From positions 86,343 to 150,342 of the forward strand of contig JAFDVW010000011.1 of assembly GCA_018268755.1 (NCBI GenBank): a DNA stretch of 64,000 nt, given 5' to 3'. The DNA comes from Acidobacteriota bacterium (GTDB lineage: Bacteria > Acidobacteriota > Terriglobia > Terriglobales > Acidobacteriaceae). The notes below the pieces were generated by a model that worked only from the letters and a program-made list of their open reading frames with translations, did no database searches and was not told the DNA's origin. Position numbers and translations under genes: made by a program. Shown in pieces: positions 9,092 through 18,281 of the stretch (position 1 is its first letter; every line of letters begins with the position of its first letter).

Positions 9092-10339
9092 ATGATAGAA
9101 ACGCCAAGAACTGCAAAATTTGCCCTACGATACCTGATGGTGTGTGCGGCGCTGGCCGGCATTGCCACCCTTCTGGTTGCATGCAGCGGAAGTCACCCTC
9201 CCCAACCGGGTTTACCCTTGCCGGATAGGGCCGCGCTGGTCAACTCCTACGTGGGCGGCCGCGCTAATCCCCAGGCCGATGACGTCCTATGGAACATCAC
9301 CTTCGACCGTGAAAAGAACCTGTATTCTTACGGCCCCACGGCGGAGGGGGCCCCTGCGACGAGTGGCAGCTTTTTGCCGGTCAATCACTATCTGGTGCTC
9401 CTCGACCAGCACAATTATCAGAATGGCTTGGCCTACGAGGTCCCCGGCCGCGTGGTTGTGCTGCGCCCCGGCAATCGTTCCACCGCCCCGCTTTTTGCGG
9501 TGCAGCAATCCAACTGCTTCACTGCCGTCGGCAATGTGAAGTTCCTCTATGCCTTTTCCGGCGCCAGCCTGAGTGGGAACCAGGGCCAGCCCGTGTATGG
9601 CAAGATTTATCTCACTGCCACCGGCGATGGAAAATCCTGGACCTTCAATGGCCAGGCGCAATACAGCAAGCCTGACGGCAAGAACGTTCCCGCGGATGCC
9701 TATACTCCGGTCTATCCCACGGGATATGCCGGGTCCTGTCAGAGCTCGAAGGGCAGCGCTTCGGCGGAGATCCCCTCCACCACCGTTTACAACGTTCCTA
9801 CCGAATATCGCGTGGGTCCCTCCGGATTTTTCCTGGAGAACCAGCGTTTCGTCGATGTGCCGGAACTTTCCGCTTACGGCATCATCTCCGCCTGGGGACT
9901 CACGGGCCCCAGCGCCTCGCTTTCCACCAAGGCGGTGGCCTCGGCCAATTACCGCGGCTTTTTCTATGACAGCAACGCCAATGCCAGCGGTCCGCAGACC
10001 TATCCGGTGGGCTTCGGCGGCGTCGCCGTCTCCGGCACGGCGATGAGCGGCGGCGCACTGCCGAATGAAGATCCTGCCCAGACGCCGGCCACCGACATGA
10101 CTCTCGACTTCGGCAAGCAGGACCCGCTGAACTATGGCGTCTACTACTTCGCCAAGCTCACCCTGCCCGCGGCCGGCAACTTGTCCTGCAGTTCCTACGG
10201 CACGGACAGCTTGGGGAATCCCACTTGCACCTACAACGCGGTGGCCATGGTCAGCTTTCCCGAGCGCAAATACGCCGTGATCGTGAGCATTTTCGACAAT
10301 AGCGGATACCAGAAGGTCCTCATGCTCTTCGAACAGTAA
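9092..10339 (+). CDS. Predicted lipoprotein of unknown function
   Basis: A 415-residue protein with a hydrophobic leader and a lipobox (LLVAC, Cys near residue 30), so it is probably anchored to the inner or outer membrane. The mature region is rich in Gly, Ser, Thr and Tyr with short beta-strand-like segments and a few Cys. No enzyme motif is visible and I do not recognise the family. It sits between the TonB receptor and two larger lipoproteins in the same direction, which suggests a surface or envelope role. A GAGGA box lies just before ATG 9092. Confidence 0.7.
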   Translation: MIETPRTAKFALRYLMVCAALAGIATLLVACSGSHPPQPGLPLPDRAALVNSYVGGRANPQADDVLWNITFDREKNLYSYGPTAEGAPATSGSFLPVNHYLVLLDQHNYQNGLAYEVPGRVVVLRPGNRSTAPLFAVQQSNCFTAVGNVKFLYAFSGASLSGNQGQPVYGKIYLTATGDGKSWTFNGQAQYSKPDGKNVPADAYTPVYPTGYAGSCQSSKGSASAEIPSTTVYNVPTEYRVGPSGFFLENQRFVDVPELSAYGIISAWGLTGPSASLSTKAVASANYRGFFYDSNANASGPQTYPVGFGGVAVSGTAMSGGALPNEDPAQTPATDMTLDFGKQDPLNYGVYYFAKLTLPAAGNLSCSSYGTDSLGNPTCTYNAVAMVSFPERKYAVIVSIFDNSGYQKVLMLFEQ

Positions 10340-10418
10340 TCCGCGCAAGCCCGGTTTTCTACGTCGCTGCCGGCTCTGGCCCAAATCTAATTCTAAAAAT
10401 CATGATGGAGACGAAGGA

Positions 10419-12920
10419 ATGATCCGCGATCGCATCCTGCGCGCCTGCCTGAATTCGTGGAGAGGGCGCCTGTGGTTGGCAGCAGCCATGGTCTTGTTGC
10501 TGGGACTTTCGGCGTGTGGTGGGGGCGGAGGCGGAAGTTCCGCGGGCATCAGCTTCGCCACGCAGCAACTGGCTCCGCCCCAGTCGCTGGGACTTTCTCT
10601 CAAGGCCAGCATTGCGGCCATCGTCAGCCAGGATGCGGGAAGCAAAGGCGTGGATTGGGCGGTAACCTGCACCCCAGGGAAGGCCAAAGGGGCAGACTGC
10701 GGCGTTATCACCTCGCACACGGCCAGCGGCTATCCCACGACCTACACGGCCCCCGCAGGAGATTTGACCGCCAATTCCATTCCCGTGGGCGGAACCGTCA
10801 CCATTACCGCGACCTCGTCCGCCGATCCCAGCCACACGGTCAGCGCGACCATCCAGATTGTTCTCAAGCCGATTACCATTGGCTTCAATACCGTGCCACC
10901 TGTGGCTATGCAGACCGGCGCTGTTCTGAATATTGTTCCGGTGCTTGCCAATGATCTCTACAAACCGGATGGTTCGCTTTCCGGAGTGGATTTGACGGTG
11001 ACTTGTGTGACAACCGGTTCCTGCGGCACCATCCGGCCAGCCCACACAGATGGAGTTTCCACCGGGAGCGGGGCGGTGTATACCGCTCCCGCCATCATCC
11101 CTACCGACGGTCTGGTTACGATCACCGCGACCTCGACCGCGGATCCCAGCAAGAGCGTGTTTGCCATCATTACCATTACGCAGGCGCCTCTCAGCGTGGC
11201 CTTCGCGCAAATGCCCGCGTCCAACCTGCCGGCCGGCGCAGCCACCAATCTTTCCGCCATCGTGAATTTCGATCCCTTGAACGCGGGCATTGATTGGACG
11301 CTCACGTGTCTGAGCGAGAATTGCGGCTCGCTCAGCGTGCTGCATACCACCAGCAACCAGCTGATTACCTACACTGCTCCGCCTACGGTGCCACTCGACA
11401 ATGTCGTGACCATCACGGCAACGTCCACATCTCTCCCCGAGACATTTGTGAGCGTAGTGGTATCGGTGACCCCGGCGGATCTGCGCAATGATCTGCTGAA
11501 TGGACGTTATGCCTTTATGCTGCAAGGTGTCCGCGCCGGCGGACCATTCGCCCTGGCAGGCAGCCTGCTGGCGGATGGCATTGGTAACATCAGCGCGGTC
11601 ACGGAAAACTTGCTGGGCGAAAACAATGCCTACACCCTGGCGGGCACGTACTTCATCGACAGCCAAGGGAGCGGGACCATCACATTGAATGGCGCGCCCA
11701 CCGGCCTGGGATATTGGCACAACCGCCAGCAGATCTTCAAAGTCTCCGTAGTCAGCACCGGCCACATGTTGTTGCAGGAATACGACGGCTACTTCGACGC
11801 TGATCTGCACATCCCGTATGGGGGGACGCTCAGCGGCACCTTGGAACAGCAGGACACCACCAGCTTCCGCGTTCCCACCTCCGGGGCTTTTTCCTTTCTG
11901 CTCTCCGGATCCACTACCGGGAACAGTCCGGCCTTTTACGGCGGCACACTCTCCGGCAGTACGTACACGTTCTCCATGGACCGCTCCATCGCCGGGGTGG
12001 TGGATTCCATCACCAGCAATAACTATGGGACGGCTGGGATCATCCCCGCGGGAGACGGTAGCCGGGGCATGGTGCGCATCGGTCCTTATGCCTACAACTA
12101 TGTTGTCGTCGATGCCGGCCACTGGTTCCTGGTGGCCCAGGCTGGGACGGACGACCTGGCGGCCGGCCATTTCTATGGGCAACCCACCGCCCCGGCCGCG
12201 CCTTCTGGTCCTTATGTCTTTACCAGCGCCGGCGCGACTGCACTCTCTCCGGGAAGGTTGCCGCTGGCTTTGGGCGGAACATTCGCTTGCGACTCGCAAG
12301 GATCGCTCTCCGGCGTGCAGGATGCGAACACGAACGGCACTGTGACCAGCGCGGAGGTGACAGGGAACTGCACCATGGCCACCAGCGGAGTGACTCGTGG
12401 ACGCGGCACTCTCACCATGAATGGCGGAGCGGCGCAGCAGTTTGCCATCTATCCCACGGCGACGCACGGCGCGCTGCTCCTGCAACTGGATGGGCAGAAC
12501 TCCAGCGCGGGAGTGGCCTGGCCGCAGACTACTGGAGCTACCGCTGCCCCAGCTCTATTTGCCGGAAACTATGCCACTGCCTTCCAGGCCCTGGGCGCCA
12601 TGGGCGGAGACCGCAATGGGGTGGGCTGGTCCTACGATTTCCTGGGCATGGCCGCCGCTGACGGCTCCTCAGCCCTTTCCGGCAGCATGGACCTGGAGCA
12701 ATTTGACGAGAGCCTGTATCGCTTCTGGTTGCAAACTCCGGAGGTGGTGCTGACCGGTGATTTTACCGCCGGGCCGCAAGGCCGTTTCCCCGGGTCGCTG
12801 GCATCCGCCCCCCTGGGCTCTGCCCCGCACGTGTTCTATCTCGTGGACGGCGCCACGGTGTTGTCGTTAGGCGAGGGAGCGCTTCCCAGCACCGGGGTCC
12901 TGCAACGCCAACAATTCTGA
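10419..12920 (+). CDS. Large Ig-like-repeat surface lipoprotein (paralogue 1)
   Basis: 833 residues with a signal peptide and lipobox (LLGLSAC, Cys followed by a Gly-rich linker). Residues about 45-350 contain three Ig/BIg-like repeats, each ending in a copy of TYTAP...GTVTITATS.ADP, the pattern of bacterial Ig-like folds. The remaining 480 residues are a beta-rich region with repeated G.Y.F and GT.S segments, probably a C-terminal beta-sheet domain. It is a clear paralogue of the next gene in domain order and wording (both have RNDLL.G.YAF after the repeats). GGAG at 10407-10410 supports the ATG. Likely an adhesive or structural surface protein; no enzymatic residue was seen. Confidence 0.8.
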   Translation: MIRDRILRACLNSWRGRLWLAAAMVLLLGLSACGGGGGGSSAGISFATQQLAPPQSLGLSLKASIAAIVSQDAGSKGVDWAVTCTPGKAKGADCGVITSHTASGYPTTYTAPAGDLTANSIPVGGTVTITATSSADPSHTVSATIQIVLKPITIGFNTVPPVAMQTGAVLNIVPVLANDLYKPDGSLSGVDLTVTCVTTGSCGTIRPAHTDGVSTGSGAVYTAPAIIPTDGLVTITATSTADPSKSVFAIITITQAPLSVAFAQMPASNLPAGAATNLSAIVNFDPLNAGIDWTLTCLSENCGSLSVLHTTSNQLITYTAPPTVPLDNVVTITATSTSLPETFVSVVVSVTPADLRNDLLNGRYAFMLQGVRAGGPFALAGSLLADGIGNISAVTENLLGENNAYTLAGTYFIDSQGSGTITLNGAPTGLGYWHNRQQIFKVSVVSTGHMLLQEYDGYFDADLHIPYGGTLSGTLEQQDTTSFRVPTSGAFSFLLSGSTTGNSPAFYGGTLSGSTYTFSMDRSIAGVVDSITSNNYGTAGIIPAGDGSRGMVRIGPYAYNYVVVDAGHWFLVAQAGTDDLAAGHFYGQPTAPAAPSGPYVFTSAGATALSPGRLPLALGGTFACDSQGSLSGVQDANTNGTVTSAEVTGNCTMATSGVTRGRGTLTMNGGAAQQFAIYPTATHGALLLQLDGQNSSAGVAWPQTTGATAAPALFAGNYATAFQALGAMGGDRNGVGWSYDFLGMAAADGSSALSGSMDLEQFDESLYRFWLQTPEVVLTGDFTAGPQGRFPGSLASAPLGSAPHVFYLVDGATVLSLGEGALPSTGVLQRQQF

Positions 12921-13021
12921 TTTCCGTTCCGGTCCCGCGGCAGTCCAAGACTGCCTTCCAGAAAAAACTGAAGTCCCAGCTCTTGCGGAGTTATAGACCG
13001 CGCCTCATGGAGACAAGTGAG

Positions 13022-15583
13022 ATGAACAGGCAATCGATTCGGTCCGGCCGGATCATGCGTTGGAGATTGAGTCCCGCTGGCGTATTCCTGTGTGGGTTGT
13101 CCCTGGTGCTGTCCGCTGCCTGTGGCGGCGGTTCCTCCCAGCCCGCCACCCCCAGCATTGCGTTTGCGTCCGGAGATATGGCGCCGCCGGCTTCCATCAT
13201 GGCCAGTAACACAGTGCAGTTTGCTGCTATTGTGAAGGATGATGCCGGACAACGCGGCGTCAGCTGGATGCTCACCTGCAACAGCAGCCAGGTGGCGGAT
13301 TGCGGGTCGATCAGCCGCCACACCGCCAGTGGTTCTCCTACCACTTACATTGCCCCGGTTACCACGCCGCCGGGTGGCAGCGTCACTATCGTGGCGAACT
13401 CCTCCGCGGCCCCCGCCCAGAGTGTGACCACCACGATTCAGATCACGCCCATTGTCTATGGGCCGATTTCCATCGCATTTGCCCAGCCCGTGACGGCCAC
13501 TATGGCCACCAGCTCACAGGCGATTTTTACCGCTGTCGTCACCAATGATCATCTCGACAGCCACGGAAATCCCATGGGATATACCTTGAAGTTGACTTGT
13601 GCGGTGGCCGGGACATGCGGCGGCATCAGCGGTTCCACTTACACCGCGCCCGCCGCCGTGCCCGCGGGTGGAACAGTCACCATTACCGCAACTTCCGTGG
13701 CGGACACCACCCAAAGTGTGAGCACCACGGTGAGCATCGTGCCTGCTCCGGTGGTCATTACCCTGACTCCGCCGGCAAGCTCCTCCATTGCCGCTGGGGC
13801 GGCGGTCAATTTCAGCGCCAAGGTGACCGGAGATCCGGCCCAGTTGGGCGTGGATTGGAGCCTCGCCTGCACCGGAGGGCCCTGTGGCTCCTTGGTTGTG
13901 AGCCATACCGCGAGCAATCAGGTGACGAGCTACGCGGCGCCGGCTTCGCTTCCCACCGCGGGCACGGTCACCGTGACCGCCACGTCTACCGCCGATCCCA
14001 CCAAGCAAGCCTCAGCCACGCTTACGGTCGCGGCCGCAGCTTTGCGCAACGACCTTCTGCAGGGGCAGTACGCGTTCCTGATGAACGGAGTGAACCTCTC
14101 TTTTCCTACAGGATTGGCAGGCAGTCTGGTGGCCGATGGCGAAGGCCACATCACTTCGGCGGAGGAGGCTTTTCCTGGACAGTCCCAGGTTGTCACCGGC
14201 ATCAGCGGCTCTTACTTTATTGCCGAAGATGGCCGCGGCCTCATTACGCTCTCCGGTCTTCCCGCCTACACCAGCTGGCTCAATGGGCAGCAAGTATTTG
14301 CCGTCACGGTGATTGATCCTGATCACGCCGTTATAGAAGAGTTCGATGGCGTGGGCACGTATGCCTTCCAGAGCGGCTCCAGCAACTGGCTGATTACGGC
14401 CCATGGCAATACCATGAGCGGTACATTGGAACGGCAGAACACCGCGCAGTTCGGTGTTGTGCCCTCCGGGTCGTTTTCCTTTGCCTGGAACACCACCAGC
14501 CTTTCCGCTTATGCCGCCGCCTACTACGGCGGGGTCCTGGATGTGGATACCCAGGGCTACCTCACCGACTTCACCATGGACCGCTATATCGGAGACACCA
14601 TCGGCTCCATCTCGGCCGGAAGCTATGGCGTCCAGTCCTTCGCGGCCATGGACAATTTTGGGCACGGTACGGTGAAGATCGGGCCTTACACCTTCAACTA
14701 CTTTTTGGTGGATGCCGGGCACCTGATGGTGTTGGCCAGTTTAAGCGGGGATTCCAGTGGTCTTCCCGCCGGGCATATTTTCGCCCGCCCTGCCGCACCG
14801 GCCACTCTGGAGGGGAATTATGTCTTTACTTTGGCCGGTTCCACTCCCATCTACGCCACCAATGGAAAGCCGGCGGGAAGCTTGCCCCAGGTGGTGGGCG
14901 GGCGATTTGCTTGTGAGGGCGCAGGTGCGCTCAGCGGCTACCTCGACACCAACAACAATGGCGTTACGCAAAGCGCCGCGGTGACTGGCCTGTTCACGCC
15001 CAGCGGCGGGTGTACGGCCGCCGCCAATGGCCGGGCGGTCTTGACTCTGAGTGGCGCCGGAGCTTCGCGATTCGCCGCATATCCCACGGTCCAGCACGGT
15101 GTCTTGCTCATGCAGTTGGATAGCCGAAAGTCCGGAATTGGCGTTGCCCTCGGGCAAACCAACCCCAACGCGCCCCTGCAAGGGGCCTTTGCCGTGAGCG
15201 GCCAGCAGTCGAGCTTTCTGGATTCCACACGCGCCAGCTCGCTCGGCGCATACGTCGGAGCGTGGACGAACTTTACCGGCCAGGTGGTCGGCGAGGGCGC
15301 CTCCGGCCTGACCGGCAAACTCGACCTCGATCAATTGAACGGCACATTCTTCGGTTTGGGCGGGGACCTCTGGACGCTCTCCCGTGCGGTTCCCGTTACC
15401 GGAGAATTGAGTGGCGGCGTCTCCGGAAGGTATACCGGCACGCTGAGCGCCGATCCCTTCCTTACGCTGACGACTCCCGCCTCCAAGTGGATGGTTTTCT
15501 ACGTGGTCGACGACTCCACGGTGTTGTTCCTCGAGCAGGACAGTGTGACTGCCGTGGGCAGCCTGCAAGCGCAGAGCTTCTAG
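13022..15583 (+). CDS. Large Ig-like-repeat surface lipoprotein (paralogue 2)
   Basis: 853 residues from ATG 13022, chosen because GGAG at 13009-13012 lies 9 nt ahead and the product then begins with a basic, hydrophobic leader ending in a lipobox (LSAAC). Longer in-frame starts at 12983 and 13007 only add charged residues. Three Ig-like repeats (about residues 45-345, each with TYTAP or SYAAP followed by GTVT.TATS) are followed by a long beta-rich domain matching the upstream paralogue segment by segment. The two genes form a tandem duplication separated by about 100 nt, with similar leader sequences before the start. Probable adhesin or envelope lipoprotein; function unknown. Confidence 0.8.
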   Translation: MNRQSIRSGRIMRWRLSPAGVFLCGLSLVLSAACGGGSSQPATPSIAFASGDMAPPASIMASNTVQFAAIVKDDAGQRGVSWMLTCNSSQVADCGSISRHTASGSPTTYIAPVTTPPGGSVTIVANSSAAPAQSVTTTIQITPIVYGPISIAFAQPVTATMATSSQAIFTAVVTNDHLDSHGNPMGYTLKLTCAVAGTCGGISGSTYTAPAAVPAGGTVTITATSVADTTQSVSTTVSIVPAPVVITLTPPASSSIAAGAAVNFSAKVTGDPAQLGVDWSLACTGGPCGSLVVSHTASNQVTSYAAPASLPTAGTVTVTATSTADPTKQASATLTVAAAALRNDLLQGQYAFLMNGVNLSFPTGLAGSLVADGEGHITSAEEAFPGQSQVVTGISGSYFIAEDGRGLITLSGLPAYTSWLNGQQVFAVTVIDPDHAVIEEFDGVGTYAFQSGSSNWLITAHGNTMSGTLERQNTAQFGVVPSGSFSFAWNTTSLSAYAAAYYGGVLDVDTQGYLTDFTMDRYIGDTIGSISAGSYGVQSFAAMDNFGHGTVKIGPYTFNYFLVDAGHLMVLASLSGDSSGLPAGHIFARPAAPATLEGNYVFTLAGSTPIYATNGKPAGSLPQVVGGRFACEGAGALSGYLDTNNNGVTQSAAVTGLFTPSGGCTAAANGRAVLTLSGAGASRFAAYPTVQHGVLLMQLDSRKSGIGVALGQTNPNAPLQGAFAVSGQQSSFLDSTRASSLGAYVGAWTNFTGQVVGEGASGLTGKLDLDQLNGTFFGLGGDLWTLSRAVPVTGELSGGVSGRYTGTLSADPFLTLTTPASKWMVFYVVDDSTVLFLEQDSVTAVGSLQAQSF

Positions 15584-15661
15584 CCGCGGGCTCCGCCAAG
15601 ACTTTTCTGGGACCTTCGACCTAGTTTCCGCGCATGATCTGTTGCCTGGAAATCGTTCCCA

Positions 15662-16300
15662 GTGGGGCGGTGCGCCCGGTGGGGGGCCCTCGTGGTTAGC
15701 CCGTCCTTCCTCAGCAAAGCCTTGCCGAGCGGCGCGCCGTTGCCCGAGTTGCCGGTGCGGCGGGCCGTGGTGGCTGCGCGGGGCCGCCTCTCCCGAGAGG
15801 AGGTAGCCACCGTCTATCGAGAACTGCGCTCTCCCTTGGGAGCATTTCTGCGCCGCCAGAATGTGGCGTTGGAGGACGTGGAAGATGTCGTACAGGAAGC
15901 CTTCGTTCGCCTCCTGGCCCAGGGACACGAAGATTTGCAGCTAGAGAATGTGCGCTACTGGCTATTTCGCGTGGCCCACAACCTCGCCATCGACCGGCAG
16001 CGCGCCAAGTGGAAAAATTTCCTGGAGCCGCAGGCGGATTTTGACACGGTGCTGGCCGCCGTTCCCAGTCCGGCTTTCAACCCGGAGAAAGACTTCTCGG
16101 ACCGCGAGCAATGGCAAGTGGTCAAGCAAAACCTTGCCAAACTTACTCCCTTGCAGCGACGCGCAATTCGTCTTCGCATTGCCGGGCTTAGTTACAAGGC
16201 CATCGCCCGGCGCTTGAACGCAACCGCCCCCAGCATAGCCGAGCTGGTGCGCCGTGGCCTGAAGCGACTGGGAACCCATGTGCGCGGTGGCGAATCCTGA
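15662..16300 (+). CDS. ECF-type RNA polymerase sigma factor
   Basis: About 212 residues. Region 2 is visible at residues about 55-115 (LEDVEDVVQEAFVRLL and YWLFRVAHNLAIDRQR), and region 4 at about 160-205 (LTPLQRRAIRLRIAGLSYKAIARRL) with its helix-turn-helix. Both are the hallmarks of an extracytoplasmic-function sigma-70 factor. The start is uncertain: GTG 15662 is the longest, and GTG 15692 or 15695 would remove a Pro/Ala-rich extension of about 10 residues that is not part of the fold. No anti-sigma gene is adjacent. It follows the two Ig-like lipoproteins and may control envelope genes, but nothing in the sequence proves the regulon. Confidence 0.88.
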   Translation: MGRCARWGALVVSPSFLSKALPSGAPLPELPVRRAVVAARGRLSREEVATVYRELRSPLGAFLRRQNVALEDVEDVVQEAFVRLLAQGHEDLQLENVRYWLFRVAHNLAIDRQRAKWKNFLEPQADFDTVLAAVPSPAFNPEKDFSDREQWQVVKQNLAKLTPLQRRAIRLRIAGLSYKAIARRLNATAPSIAELVRRGLKRLGTHVRGGES

Positions 16301-16522
16301 ACTTCAGGGCCGGCTGTACTCGCTTTGTTTCTCTAGTGTGACGGTTTGATGAATTTCCGTGCACACCCATGGAGAAGCGATGGCTGGATCGTTTTCATTA
16401 GTGCAGGCAACCTCGTGGGCGTGTGCGGGAAGGCTTGCGCAGTGCGGGTTCGGCGGTCGCGGTAGCGTGCTTGCGACCATCTCCTCAAAGAGTCAAACCA
16501 TCAATTCCGCAAAGGAAGGGTA

Positions 16523-18187
16523 ATGAATATGAAATTCGTGAAGTGTCTCCTAATGCTGGCGCTGCTGGCGGGCATGTCCGCTGTGCAGCTCAAGGCCCAA
16601 ACCGCGCAGGCCGTTGTGGCGGGCTCGTCGGCCCTGTGGGTGGAAATGGGACAAGGGATGGCAGGTCTTCCCAGCCAGAACAACTGCGCCTGGACAGGCA
16701 CCGGCGTAGCCACCGATAGCCGCATTTCCGCTCCTTACAACACCGAAAGCGGCAACATTTGGGTGGTGTGGACACCGGGAACCGGCGGTTCCTGCGCCGC
16801 TCCGGCCAGCGATTCCACCGTCTACACCTTCGTCAGCCTGGATTCGACCGTGGGCAACCGCTGCTTCTTCGCCCAGCCCCAGTGCACCGTGGGTACCGCC
16901 AGCTCGGCTGGCACTGCCGGCGCCGGCAAACTGCCGGGCGTGACGGAAACCGCTCTGCCGGCTTCCATTCTGGCTGCGTTCAACAATCAGGCGGTGAACA
17001 TCGCCGCCACGGACGTTCTGCCCGCGGACGCGAAATTCGCCACCTATTCCACCCTGGCCGCCTGCGGTCCTCTCTCCTCGACCACGCAGTTCGTGGGCCT
17101 TGGTTATGGTCCCGGCCCGCTGGGCACCCAGATCAAGAGCTACTACAGCTCCGCTGCTTTCACGCCGGTTGATTTCAACATCTATGGCAAAGACCCCATC
17201 ACCAACACCACGGTTCCGGCTTACACCATAACTCCGGTGGGCGCGGCTCCGGAATTGATTGTGGTGAATACCCTGAACTCCAACGGCTTCGGTTCGGCCG
17301 CGGTGAAGAATGTGAACCGCGCCGTTCTCGGCCTTTACTTCACCGGGATTTTTGGCCGTACCGCCGATATCATTGCCCAGCCGTTCGCGGGCACTTCCGC
17401 CACCTACTATGGCACCACGGCCCTGGTGCGTGAGCCGCTCTCCGGCACCTACCGCGTGTTCGAACACTCCGTTCCCAACAACAAGGAGCTGTATCAGACG
17501 CAGGAGTATGGTAACTGCGGCACCAACGGCACCTATAGCGTGACTTCCAATCCTCTGAACTCCACCCGCACGATCGGTGGCACCACCAGCTATCGCCGTC
17601 GCGTCATCGGCACCGGACAGATGGTGAGCACTCTGACCACGGTCCAGGATTCGATTGGTTATGCGTTCTGGAGCGCCGGCAACTTCGCCGGCAAGAGCAA
17701 CATTAAGTACGTGACGGTCGATGGCGTGGATCCGATTTTGGACTCCTACTCCGACGGCACGATTCCCCAATCCGCCAACGGTCTGCTTCCCAACGTGACG
17801 CTCAGCCACGTGAAGGACGGAACCTATCCCATCTGGTCTATGCTGCGCTTAGTCAGCTACAGTGGCGGCGCTTCGGCGGCCTCTACTCTGGCGACGGCGG
17901 CCCAGTCCATGGTCTCTTTTGGCCCGGGCGCGACCCAGCCGGATTTCGTTCCGCTCTCGCAGCTGAACGTTTTCCGCGCCCACTATGCTCCTTCGTTCAT
18001 CAGCTTCAACAGCGGAAACGTGGCTTCGGACGGAATCTGCGGAGCGCCGGAAGCGGGTGGCGACGCGGGTGGCATGGTGTTCACGCTGCAAGCCGGCGCG
18101 GACTACTGCGTGCTGAAGAGCAGCTACGGCAACACCACCACCGGCGTGGGTCCCACCAACACGGCGACCTTCGGTATTCGCCAGTAA
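16523..18187 (+). CDS. Exported PstS-like (periplasmic-binding-protein-like) protein
   Basis: 554 residues with a clear signal peptide (MNMKFVKCLLMLALLAG, cleavage after LKAQ). Several segments recall phosphate-type binding proteins: VVAGSSALW near the mature N-terminus, ELIVVNTLNSNGFG, AVLGLYFTGIFG (compare the PstS IFLGK segment) and REPLSGTYRVFEHSV (compare the phosphate-binding GSGT loop). It is longer than PstS (about 340 residues), and no transporter genes are adjacent. I therefore call the fold tentatively and leave the ligand open. GGAAGGG precedes ATG 16523. A perfect terminator hairpin follows the stop by 25 nt, so it is probably transcribed alone. Confidence 0.5.
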   Translation: MNMKFVKCLLMLALLAGMSAVQLKAQTAQAVVAGSSALWVEMGQGMAGLPSQNNCAWTGTGVATDSRISAPYNTESGNIWVVWTPGTGGSCAAPASDSTVYTFVSLDSTVGNRCFFAQPQCTVGTASSAGTAGAGKLPGVTETALPASILAAFNNQAVNIAATDVLPADAKFATYSTLAACGPLSSTTQFVGLGYGPGPLGTQIKSYYSSAAFTPVDFNIYGKDPITNTTVPAYTITPVGAAPELIVVNTLNSNGFGSAAVKNVNRAVLGLYFTGIFGRTADIIAQPFAGTSATYYGTTALVREPLSGTYRVFEHSVPNNKELYQTQEYGNCGTNGTYSVTSNPLNSTRTIGGTTSYRRRVIGTGQMVSTLTTVQDSIGYAFWSAGNFAGKSNIKYVTVDGVDPILDSYSDGTIPQSANGLLPNVTLSHVKDGTYPIWSMLRLVSYSGGASAASTLATAAQSMVSFGPGATQPDFVPLSQLNVFRAHYAPSFISFNSGNVASDGICGAPEAGGDAGGMVFTLQAGADYCVLKSSYGNTTTGVGPTNTATFGIRQ

Positions 18188-18212
18188 CAGAAAAGAAAGC
18201 TGTCCTTACATG

Positions 18213-18252
18213 GGAGAAAGTTGGTCGAACCTGGCCAACTTTCTCCATTTTT
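18213..18252 (+). terminator. Rho-independent terminator after the PstS-like gene
   Basis: A perfect 12-bp stem (GGAGAAAGTTGG at 18213-18224 and its complement at 18235-18246) with a 10-nt loop is followed by ATTTTT. It lies 25 nt past the stop of the 16523 gene. Because it would sit inside the coding region if translation of the next gene began at 18210, it shows that the start must be further downstream. Confidence 0.9.
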
Positions 18253-18281
18253 CACGTTGCGCAACCATCTCCCGAGTCCAT

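Noticed and set aside
10359..12485. A 708-codon open frame on the - strand
   Set aside because: It runs antisense through the Ig-like lipoprotein gene, is rich in Arg, Gly and His, has no signal, motif or ribosome site, and is a GC-rich shadow of the real gene.
12939..12955. Hairpin GGCAGTC-CAA-GACTGCC between the two Ig-like lipoprotein genes
   Set aside because: Too small, and followed by TTCCAG rather than a T run; not enough to claim a terminator.
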